A stretch of DNA of 64,000 bases from Caulobacterales bacterium (GTDB lineage Bacteria; Pseudomonadota; Alphaproteobacteria; Caulobacterales; Parvularculaceae): contig JACKIL010000001.1 of assembly GCA_020638525.1 (NCBI GenBank), forward strand, positions 1-64,000, given 5' to 3'. Position numbers and translations under genes: made by a program. Shown here in pieces: positions 52,444 to 60,641 of this stretch (its first letter is position 1; each line of letters starts with the position of its first letter). The notes beneath the pieces were generated by a model. That model had not been told where the DNA came from and did no database searches. It saw only the letters and a program-made list of their open reading frames with translations.

Positions 52444-54230
52444 AGCGCCGCCGACTTCTCGCCGTCCTGAGCGAGCAGGCTAGGCGGCTCCACGATCGCA
52501 GGCTTGCGCATCGAGTCGATGCGGTCGCGTTCGGCCTTGAAGCGCGCAAGATCGGAGCCCGTCAGCGAGACGCCTGTCGCGATCTTCAGCTTCTGCGGGT
52601 TTACCGCCTGTCCCTTGTAATGGACTTCGTAGTGAAGGTGAGGGCCCGTCGAGCGGCCCGTCGTTCCGACATAGGCGATGATGTCGCCCTGATCGACGCG
52701 CTTTCCGGCGCGCATGCCTTTGGCGAAGCCGTTCAAATGCGCATAGGCCGTTTCATAGCCGTTGGCGTGGCGGATCTTCACGTAATTGCCGAACGAGCCA
52801 TAGGGGCTCGCGCGTTCAACAACGCCGTCGCCCGCCGCTTTCACGGGCGTTCCGCGCGGCGCGGCGAAGTCGACGCCTTTGTGCGCTTTCGCATAGCCGA
52901 GGATCGGGTGCTTGCGCGTGCCGAAGCCGGAGGAAAGCCGCGCGCCGTCGATCGGCGTCTTCATCAGAAGGCGCTTGGCGCTTTCGCCTGAATAATCGAA
53001 ATAATCCGCGCGCGAGCCGCCGTTCGCCGAAGCGAAGCGGTAATAGCTTTTCTCTTTCGTGCGTCCGCGCCATTTCAGCCGTGCAAAGAGGATATCGCCT
53101 GCATCGACGAGCGATCCGTTCTCGTCGTAGCGCACTTCGAAGATCGCCTCGAATTCGTCGCCGCCGAAAATCTCGCGCTGGAAATCGACGTCATAGGCGA
53201 AGATGTTCGCAAAGTCGGCGATGACGAGATCGGGCGCGCCCGCATGTTTGGCCGACATGAACAGGCTGCCGCCAATGCGCCCGTTCATCGACATCAGGCG
53301 CGTCGTCAGTTCGATCGCTCTCTTGTCGGCGTCGAAACCGTCGCCATGCCGCTTCAGTGAAATTTCGTTCTGAGCGTCGGGTCGGTAGTCGAGCGAGAGG
53401 AGATAGGCTTGCGGATCGTGATCGTTCGCGACCTGCTGGAAGAGCGTCTGGTTCGCTTCGCTCGTCGTCAGGACGAATTCCTGTCCCGGGAGAAGCGCGC
53501 GCAGGTTCTGGTGCTTGCCGAGCGCGTAGGCGGCGGCGTTGCGGTCCTCGGCGCGAACGCCGGCGCGGCGCATGGCGTCGACAAACGTCTCGCCCTTTTC
53601 GAGCCTGACCGTGAAGTGGCGTGGCGCGTCGTTGACGTCGCCGGCGAGCGCTACGGCGAGGGGCGGACGGGGGCTGGCCTCCTGGGCGATATCCGCTTCG
53701 AAAAAGAAGGGCGCCGGCGCGTCGTCCGCACTGGCGAGGAAGGGCTCGCCAAGCGTCATCACGCTCGGACCCGAGGAGGAGCCGCTCGGCTTGAGGCGCG
53801 GGGCGATTTCACCGGGCGCTGGCGCCGCATCGGCGCCCTTGTCGGCCGCGGCGAGGCGCGATGGCGATAGGCGAGGCGTCAGTCCGTCCTGCTGAGAAGG
53901 TGCTTCGACAGGCGCCGCCGGGCTGGCGTCGGCCAGTTTTTCCACAGGGACGGGCGCCGCGTCGACTGGCGCCGCTGCGCTCGCCGGCGCCATCGTTTCC
54001 GGGCGCTCAATGGCGAACACAACGCGCTGCTCTGGCGTGGAAACTGTTTCAGAAACAACCGGTTGCGGGGCGCGCGACATGGCGAAAGCGATAAACGCCG
54101 CGCCAGCGATCATCACGCCGATCGAGGTTGCATAGGCGAGCGGCGCACGCGCGGCGCGAGCATGGCCCGCGCCATCGGCATGGAGGTCTCTGGGGGTGGA
54201 TGCGTCCATTACGCCCTGTCGAATACCCAA
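52440..54230 (-). CDS. M23 metallopeptidase (peptidoglycan endopeptidase)
   Basis: 596 residues. A membrane segment (about 32-54) anchors a long periplasmic part: a Pro/Ala-rich linker, a helical-beta middle with a LysM/OapA-like fold possibility, and a C-terminal LytM domain with HKGVDFAAPRGTPVKA (His and Asp zinc ligands near 449-453) and HLHYEVHY near 530. All zinc ligands are present, so it is likely an active cross-link hydrolase needed for wall growth or division, not a NlpD-like activator. Confidence 0.9.
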   Translation of the reverse strand: MGIRQGVMDASTPRDLHADGAGHARAARAPLAYATSIGVMIAGAAFIAFAMSRAPQPVVSETVSTPEQRVVFAIERPETMAPASAAAPVDAAPVPVEKLADASPAAPVEAPSQQDGLTPRLSPSRLAAADKGADAAPAPGEIAPRLKPSGSSSGPSVMTLGEPFLASADDAPAPFFFEADIAQEASPRPPLAVALAGDVNDAPRHFTVRLEKGETFVDAMRRAGVRAEDRNAAAYALGKHQNLRALLPGQEFVLTTSEANQTLFQQVANDHDPQAYLLSLDYRPDAQNEISLKRHGDGFDADKRAIELTTRLMSMNGRIGGSLFMSAKHAGAPDLVIADFANIFAYDVDFQREIFGGDEFEAIFEVRYDENGSLVDAGDILFARLKWRGRTKEKSYYRFASANGGSRADYFDYSGESAKRLLMKTPIDGARLSSGFGTRKHPILGYAKAHKGVDFAAPRGTPVKAAGDGVVERASPYGSFGNYVKIRHANGYETAYAHLNGFAKGMRAGKRVDQGDIIAYVGTTGRSTGPHLHYEVHYKGQAVNPQKLKIATGVSLTGSDLARFKAERDRIDSMRKPAIVEPPSLLAQDGEKSAAL

Positions 54231-54441
54231 AGCGGCGCCCGGCTGGGGACAGGGCGAAAACTCAAGTCTTGCGTTCGCCGCCGCCCGTCAATCCCGGCGT
54301 CCGCCGGCCTGTCTTTGCACGCCTCGCTTTTCGGATCAAATGACGTCATTCTAGCGAGACGAAATTGGGGCAAAGTCTATTCAAAGCGGCCTTAACCATT
54401 AGCGAAGATCGCCGCTGCGTTTCGGACGAAACGGGTAAGGC

Positions 54442-57315
54442 ATGAGGGGTTTCTTGCGTTTCCTGGCCGGGCTCATTCTGGTCCTCGCGATCCTGTTGGG
54501 CGCGGCCTATTTCTTCCGCGAACCGCTGACCGGGCTTGCTTTGCGCTCTGCGCTCGCCTCGGCAGGGGTCGAGAACCCGTCGCTCGCCGTGACCGACGTC
54601 TCGTTAACCCGTCTCGCGCTTAAGGATGTTTCCGCCGGTCCGAAGAAGGACAAGCCGGGGCTAGCGCTCCAAACGGCCGAGGCCGGCTATGACTGGCGCT
54701 CGCTCCTCTTCGATCGCCGCGTTTCCAATATCGCGATCGGCGACGGCTCGGTCAGCCTCGATATCGCCGCGGACGGCTCGATGAGCATCGCCGGCATGAA
54801 GCTCGCTCCAACGGGCGGGGGAGAAACGAAGGGTCTTCCCTTCGACTCGCTTTCGATCGGCGATCTCGCGCTGTCGGTCCGCGCGCCGGAAGGCGAAGCG
54901 CAGGGCCATCTCAGCGGCGGGTTCGAGCCGAAGAATGGCGGCGCTTTCAACATAACCGGCGAAACCGCGCTGCTCGTCATCCGGGGCTACAGGCTCGAAG
55001 ACGCGAAGGTCGATGGCGCGCTGACGCTTTCCGCTGACGGCGAGGCGACTTTCCAAGGTGATGTCGCCGCCGATATCGGCGCGCCGCAGGGCGTTGTTCG
55101 CGGGCTCGTCATGGAAGCCAAAGGCGAGGGCGCCTCATGGCGCGACGCGCTCGCCGGAAAGAAATCCGATTTTTCTGGTTCTGCCACGCTCAACCTTCTG
55201 TCTGCTGACATTCCCATCGAGGAGAGCCCTTATCTCTCCGCGCTTTTCGGCGCGCCGCCGGAAGGCGGGAAGGCGATGAAACTCATTTCGCTCAAGGGCG
55301 GCCTTTTTGCGCGCTATCAGGATGACGCGCTTGCCATCGAAGCGCGGCCGGAGGCGCCCTTGCGCGCGGAAGCCGACCGCGGCGATGCGCTGGCTCTTTC
55401 CGCGCTCGGCGAAGCGCCGCTCTATGAGCTTTCGCCGGAGCTTGAGCGTCTTCGCGGCGTGCTCTCCGTAAGCGGCGATTTGCTGACCGCCGGGATGACG
55501 CTCTCGGCCGAGCACGCGATCGGCTCTCCTTGGGAATTCAACGCCGCCATCGCCTCGGAAGGGCAGACCTTCCAGTCGGCGACGCTGGGGTCCACCAAGC
55601 TTTCAGCGACGGGGACGGTGACGGGCCAGAATGTCGACGCCGATCTCGTCATCGCGACGCTCGTAAAAACGGCGACTGTCGGACGGCTCCACATCGGCGA
55701 CGCCAATATTGCGACGACGCTTCGCATCGAAAGCGATTTCGCTGCGAGAACGCTCAACGCCTCGAACCATGAGGGGCAGTGCATCGATATTTCCCGCGCG
55801 CGCCTGACGCTCGAAGGTCAGGATACGGACATACGCTTCACCGACGGCGCGCTCTGCCGGGCGAACGGCGTCCTGATCGCCGCGCGGTGGACCGAAGATG
55901 CGCCCGGCGCAGACGTTACGGGCCGTTTCTCTGCGCGCAACGCCAGCCTGTCTCTCGCAAAGACGCGCTTTGTCGGCGCGCCCCCGGATATCGACTTCAC
56001 CGCGACGTATGACGCAAAGCGCCAGCACACGCTCGCGACAGGAACCTTCGCCGGTGGGCGCATCATTCTCAATGACACGCTCATCGGCACGGAATCGAAC
56101 GGCGCGTTCACCTATGAGCTCGATCGCGAGAAAATGGGCGGCGAAGCCTCGCTTGAGCGCGTGCGCATAGCGCAGAATTCAAAGCTGCCGCAGGTTGCGC
56201 CGATCATCGCGTCGGGCGCCGCGCGCCTTGCAGACGACAAGATCGCCTTTTCCTATGACGCCGAAACGCCGCGTGGTGCGCCGCTCGGGTCGGGCGAGGG
56301 CGTCCATGACATCGTAAGCGGGGCCGGCAAGACCGATTTTCATTCCGGCGATCTTCTCTTTGCGCCCCGCGCGCTGCAGCCGGAATCGATCGTGCCGGCC
56401 TTCCGCGGCATCGTGACCGATGCGAAGGGCGCGGCGGGATTTGACGCTTCCTTCCGCTGGGGACGCAATCCCGGCGACTTCACGACTTCCGGCGGCGTTT
56501 CCTTTGACGGACTTTCCTTCCTCGGGCCGGGCCGCGCCATCACCGCGACGAATGGCGTGACGGGCGATGTGCGCCTGAAAAGCCTGTGGCCGGTGGAAAC
56601 CGATGGCGTGCAATCGATCAGCGTCGAGCGGCTCGATATGGATGCGCTGGCGCTGGAAACGGGCGAATTCGACTTCGCCTTTCCGGGCGATGACACGCTT
56701 TATATCGAACGCGCCGAGTTTCCGTGGTTTGGCGGGCTGATCGGCGTTTATGAAACTTCGGCGGCGCTCAACGGCGCGGAGGCCGATATTTCTCTGCGTG
56801 CGGAGAATATCGACATTACGCAGCTTCTCGAATTCATCAATGTGAGCGGCCTTGAAGGCGAAGGCGTTCTCAGCGGGGTGTTGCCGCTGAAGATTGAAGG
56901 CGGCAAGGCCCGGATCGAGAATGGCGAACTTCACTCCATCGGTCCGGGCGCTATCCGCTATAACGGGCAGGTTTCGGACGCGGCGGGGCAAAAGGGCCAG
57001 CAGGCGCAGGTCGCCTTCGAGATCCTGCGCGACCTGCGATATAACAAGCTCGCCGTGACGATCGACGGTCCGCTCGACGGCAGCATCGATTTCAACATGG
57101 TGTTCGAAGGAACCGGCAATGTGCCGGTCAACAAGCAGCGCGTGCGCGTGCCGGTTGTTTACAGGATCAATGTCGACGCCGCGCTTCTCGAACTCCTCAG
57201 CCAGGCGAGCCTGACGCGCAATGTGCAGCTGCAAATCCAGCGCGGCCTGCAGCAGTCGGGAAGCGGCGCCGAGGCGGAAGAAGAAGGCGCAGATGCGTCG
57301 CCGCCGACGCAATAA
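54442..57315 (+). CDS. ydbH: YdbH-family intermembrane phospholipid transport protein
   Basis: 957 residues. An N-terminal membrane anchor (FLAGLILVLAILLGAAYFF) precedes a very long beta-rich AsmA-like region of repeated strands that would form a groove, ending with the YdbH C-terminal signature (GLEGEGVLSGVLPLKIEGG then GELHSIGPGAIRYNG). It is expected to bridge inner and outer membrane for phospholipid flow, alongside TamB and YhdP. The genes for its known partners YnbE and YdbL follow in order, supporting the call. A TTAACCAT half-site (54392) lies upstream. Confidence 0.9.
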   Translation: MRGFLRFLAGLILVLAILLGAAYFFREPLTGLALRSALASAGVENPSLAVTDVSLTRLALKDVSAGPKKDKPGLALQTAEAGYDWRSLLFDRRVSNIAIGDGSVSLDIAADGSMSIAGMKLAPTGGGETKGLPFDSLSIGDLALSVRAPEGEAQGHLSGGFEPKNGGAFNITGETALLVIRGYRLEDAKVDGALTLSADGEATFQGDVAADIGAPQGVVRGLVMEAKGEGASWRDALAGKKSDFSGSATLNLLSADIPIEESPYLSALFGAPPEGGKAMKLISLKGGLFARYQDDALAIEARPEAPLRAEADRGDALALSALGEAPLYELSPELERLRGVLSVSGDLLTAGMTLSAEHAIGSPWEFNAAIASEGQTFQSATLGSTKLSATGTVTGQNVDADLVIATLVKTATVGRLHIGDANIATTLRIESDFAARTLNASNHEGQCIDISRARLTLEGQDTDIRFTDGALCRANGVLIAARWTEDAPGADVTGRFSARNASLSLAKTRFVGAPPDIDFTATYDAKRQHTLATGTFAGGRIILNDTLIGTESNGAFTYELDREKMGGEASLERVRIAQNSKLPQVAPIIASGAARLADDKIAFSYDAETPRGAPLGSGEGVHDIVSGAGKTDFHSGDLLFAPRALQPESIVPAFRGIVTDAKGAAGFDASFRWGRNPGDFTTSGGVSFDGLSFLGPGRAITATNGVTGDVRLKSLWPVETDGVQSISVERLDMDALALETGEFDFAFPGDDTLYIERAEFPWFGGLIGVYETSAALNGAEADISLRAENIDITQLLEFINVSGLEGEGVLSGVLPLKIEGGKARIENGELHSIGPGAIRYNGQVSDAAGQKGQQAQVAFEILRDLRYNKLAVTIDGPLDGSIDFNMVFEGTGNVPVNKQRVRVPVVYRINVDAALLELLSQASLTRNVQLQIQRGLQQSGSGAEAEEEGADASPPTQ

Positions 57316-57420
57316 GGCCAAGTTTTCGCCCCAGTGGCGGGGTAGGTGAAAGGCGTACTATTCCGTGTGGCGCGTTTTGCGGAAGCGTTTATACTGACAG
57401 AGGAACCCGAGGGAGAGGCG

Positions 57421-57627
57421 ATGGCTATCAAGGGATATATGAACGCGGCGGGCGCCCTGCCGATTGCAGCGGCGCTTCTGCTTGGCGCGTGCACCACAGT
57501 GACGCTCAAAGGCGATGAAGATGAACCCATCGTGGTCAATCTCAACGTCAAAATCGACCAGGAAGTCCGCGTCAAACTCGATAAGGAAATCGAGGATCTG
57601 ATCGCGGAAAATCCGGACATTTTCTAA
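57421..57627 (+). CDS. ynbE: YnbE-family outer-membrane lipoprotein
   Basis: 68 residues from ATG 57421 with GAGAGG just upstream. Signal peptide with lipobox LLGAC. The mature part VVNLNVKIDQEVRVKLDKEI is the YnbE core, which pairs with the YdbH C-terminus to complete the bridge. It lies 106 bp after ydbH and 20 bp before ydbL. Confidence 0.9.
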   Translation: MAIKGYMNAAGALPIAAALLLGACTTVTLKGDEDEPIVVNLNVKIDQEVRVKLDKEIEDLIAENPDIF

Positions 57628-57646
57628 GGGGGATTGGAGAGCTCAC

Positions 57647-57997
57647 ATGAAAACGATTTTTGCAAAGCTCGCCGTCGCGACAGCGTTGCTGTTCGCCGCC
57701 ATTGCGAGCCCGGCCTCGGCCGCCAGCGCGATCATCGAGCAGGCGAAAGCGCAATGCATCATCGGCGAACAGGCTGACGGCTATCTCGGCTATGCCGACG
57801 CCAGCAAGGCGAGCGAGGAACTGAAGCGCGAGGTCCGCGCGGTCAACCAGCAGCGCAAGGCCTATTACAGCCAGATCGCTCAACGTAACGGCGTGACGAT
57901 TGAGGTCACAGCGGCCCTGACGGCGGAAAAGCTTATCGCCCAGGCGCCGGCCGGGCAGTGCGTGCGCGACTCCACGGGGCAGTGGAAGCGGAAGTAA
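57647..57997 (+). CDS. ydbL: YdbL-family periplasmic protein (DUF1318)
   Basis: 116 residues. A Sec signal peptide is cut near SPASA, followed by a helical domain with QCIIGEQADGYLG and RAVNQQRKAYYSQIAQRNGVTIE, the DUF1318/YdbL signature. YdbL modulates the YdbH-YnbE bridge. Third gene of the operon, which ends at the hairpin 58048-58077. Confidence 0.9.
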   Translation: MKTIFAKLAVATALLFAAIASPASAASAIIEQAKAQCIIGEQADGYLGYADASKASEELKREVRAVNQQRKAYYSQIAQRNGVTIEVTAALTAEKLIAQAPAGQCVRDSTGQWKRK

Positions 57998-58047
57998 TCG
58001 ATCATTCGGGCCGGTTCCTACTCGGGCCAGCCCTGCGAATCGGCGAT

Positions 58048-58077
58048 AAGGGTCCTTCGTACTGAAGGACCCTTTTT
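58048..58077 (+). terminator. terminator of ydb operon that contains the chpT ribosome site
   Basis: AAGGGTCCTTC and GAAGGACCCTT make a perfect eleven-pair stem with a five-base loop and TTTTT at the end. The 3' arm includes AAGGA, nine bases before the chpT ATG at 58079. Confidence 0.8.
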
Positions 58078-58078
58078 C

Positions 58079-58747
58079 ATGTCAGAACCGCTTTCCAAGT
58101 CGAGCCAGTCTGAAACCGGCGGGGCCGAGCCGCTTGATCCCGTCTCCTTGTCGGCGTTGCTCGCCTCGCGGCTCTGCCATGATCTCATCAACCCGGTCGG
58201 CGCGATCGGCTCAGGCCTTGAAGTCCTCGAAGAGCCGGGCATGGACAAGCCGATGCAGGACGCCGCGATCGATCTCATCCGCTCGGGCGGGCAGAAGTCG
58301 ATCGCGCTCCTCAAATTCGCGCGCCTCGCCTATGGCGCGGCGGGCGGCTTCGGCGCGGAGATCCCGATGGAGGATGCGGCGGCCGTGCTGCGCGAAGTCT
58401 ACGACTGGGCGAAGGCGGAGCTTGATTGGCGCTTGCCTTCCGGCATGGCGCCCAAGGAAAAGGTCAAGACGCTGCTCATTCTCGGCCATGCGGCGGCGGA
58501 TTGCGTTCCGCGCGGAGGGTCGGTCGTCATCAGCGCCGAGGGCCCGCATTACACCGTTGAGGCCTCAGGTCCGCGCACGATCCTGCAGGAAGATCTCGTG
58601 CGCGCTCTCGAAGGCGACACGTTCGAGCTGAAGCCGAAATTCGCCCCGGCCTATGTCGCCGGGCTGCTGACGCGCGAGGCGGGCGGGTCCATCAGCGTCG
58701 TTCTCGATAATGACAAGGTCATTATGCGAGTTAATTTCGCCAATTAG
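58079..58747 (+). CDS. chpT: histidine phosphotransferase ChpT
   Basis: 222 residues. The dimerisation/phosphotransfer helix has SRLCHDLINPVGAIGSGLE, with phospho-His H34, and the C-terminal half is a degenerate HATPase fold. It relays phosphate from the hybrid kinase CckA to CtrA and CpdR, controlling the cell cycle and motility in alphaproteobacteria. The ATG follows directly on the ydb terminator, so its ribosome site is in that stem. A receiver gene lies next. Confidence 0.92.
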   Translation: MSEPLSKSSQSETGGAEPLDPVSLSALLASRLCHDLINPVGAIGSGLEVLEEPGMDKPMQDAAIDLIRSGGQKSIALLKFARLAYGAAGGFGAEIPMEDAAAVLREVYDWAKAELDWRLPSGMAPKEKVKTLLILGHAAADCVPRGGSVVISAEGPHYTVEASGPRTILQEDLVRALEGDTFELKPKFAPAYVAGLLTREAGGSISVVLDNDKVIMRVNFAN

Positions 58748-58767
58748 CTCGCTTTGGCGAAAGCGTG

Positions 58768-58782
58768 TTAACGGCAAGCTAA
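58768..58782. promoter_or_regulatory. CtrA-like binding site
   Basis: TTAA, seven bases, CTAA. This differs by one base from the CtrA consensus TTAA-N7-TTAA, 72 bp before the receiver-gene ATG. Feedback on the chpT neighbourhood is plausible. Confidence 0.35.
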
Positions 58783-58853
58783 CCGAGAAAAGCGAAGCTG
58801 GCGCTCGGAATTAGAGCGCGGCCCGCCTTTTGCGGCCGCCCCAGGGGCGTTGC

Positions 58854-59255
58854 ATGAAGTCGGTACTTATCGTTGAAGATTCATCCCTCGTGCGCGAGAT
58901 CGCGGCGCGCATCGTCAAGGAACTCGGCCTCAAGCCGATTGAGGCGGGAACGCCCGCCGAAGCGATCGAGATCTTCAAGGCGCAGACCCCGCCCGCGATC
59001 CTGCTCGACTGGGATTTGCCGAACTTCGGCGCGCTCGACGTGCTTCATGGCGTCGGCGTGCTGACGCCGGAGCCGCGCCCGTCGATCATCCTCCTCGCGA
59101 CGGAGAACGATCCGCAGCAGTTCACGCTCGCGCGCGCGGCTGGCGCCCAGTTCCACATTCTGAAGCCGTTTGAGCGGCAGACGATTGCGGCGGCTCTCGC
59201 CGAGGCGGGCGTTCTCGAAGGCGCGCCCTCGCGCTCGGATCGCGCCGCTTCGTAA
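58854..59255 (+). CDS. single-domain response regulator
   Basis: 133 residues from ATG 58854. A receiver with acidic pair in IVEDSSLVRE, acceptor Asp in LLDWDLPNFG, switch residue region LLATEND and Lys in HILKPF; no output domain. Its place after chpT suggests a phosphorelay partner, but it is neither clearly CpdR nor DivK by sequence. It would act by docking or as a phosphate sink. Confidence 0.85.
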   Translation: MKSVLIVEDSSLVREIAARIVKELGLKPIEAGTPAEAIEIFKAQTPPAILLDWDLPNFGALDVLHGVGVLTPEPRPSIILLATENDPQQFTLARAAGAQFHILKPFERQTIAAALAEAGVLEGAPSRSDRAAS

Positions 59256-59264
59256 GCTTTAAAA

Positions 59265-60503
59265 TTAGCCCAGAACGCCGGTCTTCTTGAGGGCCGAGAC
59301 TTCTTCGCCCTGAAGGCCGAGGAAGTCGCGCAGCACTTCGTCCGTATGCTGGCCGAGCGTCGGCGGCGCGCGATCGGAGAGGGCGGGCGTCTCAGAATAT
59401 TTGACCGGGTGCGGAACATAGAGCTGGTCCGGCGCATCGGCGCGCGGCATCGCAACCGCCATGCCGCGCGCTTTGGCCTGTGGATCGGCGAAGACAGCGT
59501 CGATAGTATTGATAGGCCCCGCCGGCACGACCGCTTCTTCGAACGCGGCGAGCCAATGGGCGCTCGTTTCTTTCTTCAGTTCAGGGACGATCTCGGCGAT
59601 GAGCGCGGCGCGGTTCATGACGCGCGAGCGGCTGTTCGAAAACCGCGGATCGCGCGGAAGATCCGGACGGGCGATGACGCGCGAGAAAGCGGCGAACTGT
59701 CCGTCATTGCCGGTGGCGACGACGATGAAACCGTCAGCCGTCGCGAACACCTGATAGGGCGTAAGGTTCGGATGCGCATTGCCCATCCGCGTCGGCGCGG
59801 CGCCTGAGACGAGATAGTTCGACGCCTGATTGGCGAGCATCGCGATCTGGCAATCAAACAGCGCGACATCGACATGCTGGCCTTCGCCGGTGCGCTCAGC
59901 GTGGCGCAATGCGGCGAGCATCGCGTTCGCGGCATACATGCCCGAGAAGAGATCGGCGACGGCGACGCCGACCTTCATCGGCTCTGCGCCGGGCGCGCCA
60001 TCGGGTTGCCCGGTGATCGACATCAGGCCGCCCATCGCCTGGATCATGAAGTCGTAGCCTGTGCGCGGCGCGTAAGGCCCCGTCTGGCCGAAGCCGGTGA
60101 TGGAGCAATAGACGAGGCGCGGGTTCACCCTCTTCAGGGACTCATAGTCGAGGCCGTATTTCTTCAACCCGCCGACCTTGAAGTTCTCAACGAGAATGTC
60201 CGCCTTTGCAGCGAGGCGGCGAATGATGTCGGCGCCCTCTTCGCTCGCCATGTCGATCGCGACCGAGCGCTTGTTGCGGTTCGCGGAAAGGTAATAGGCC
60301 GCATCGGTTGTTTCGCCGGCTTCATTGGTAAGGAAAGGCGGCCCCCAGCTGCGAGTATCGTCGCCCGCGCCCGGCCGTTCGACCTTGATGACGTCGGCGC
60401 CGAGATCGGCGAGGAGCTGGCTCGCCCACGGCCCCGCAAGCACGCGGGAGAGGTCGAGCACCAGAACGCCCTCAAGGGCCGTCTTATGTGCAGTTTTTGT
60501 CAT
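59265..60503 (-). CDS. CaiB/BaiF family III CoA-transferase
   Basis: 412 residues from ATG 60503; the frame is open much further but overlaps the divergent ligase gene. The family start VLDLSRVLAGPWASQLLADLGADVIKVERP is followed by the RNKRS segment, GFGQTGPY and a catalytic Asp in VAVADLFSG. These enzymes move CoA between acids. Divergent placement with an acyl-CoA ligase 138 bp away suggests both act on the same organic acid. Confidence 0.92.
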   Translation of the reverse strand: MTKTAHKTALEGVLVLDLSRVLAGPWASQLLADLGADVIKVERPGAGDDTRSWGPPFLTNEAGETTDAAYYLSANRNKRSVAIDMASEEGADIIRRLAAKADILVENFKVGGLKKYGLDYESLKRVNPRLVYCSITGFGQTGPYAPRTGYDFMIQAMGGLMSITGQPDGAPGAEPMKVGVAVADLFSGMYAANAMLAALRHAERTGEGQHVDVALFDCQIAMLANQASNYLVSGAAPTRMGNAHPNLTPYQVFATADGFIVVATGNDGQFAAFSRVIARPDLPRDPRFSNSRSRVMNRAALIAEIVPELKKETSAHWLAAFEEAVVPAGPINTIDAVFADPQAKARGMAVAMPRADAPDQLYVPHPVKYSETPALSDRAPPTLGQHTDEVLRDFLGLQGEEVSALKKTGVLG

Positions 60504-60641
60504 GGCCGACCTTTTAAGGGGCGCCGGGGCCCGCGCAAGCCGGGCGCAAGCGGGTTTCTGCGGTCCACGGTTGCATTTGACCGCGCGCTGCGGAATTCGG
60601 ATAGTCGGATCACAAAAAGACGATTGATTGGAGGATACCCC

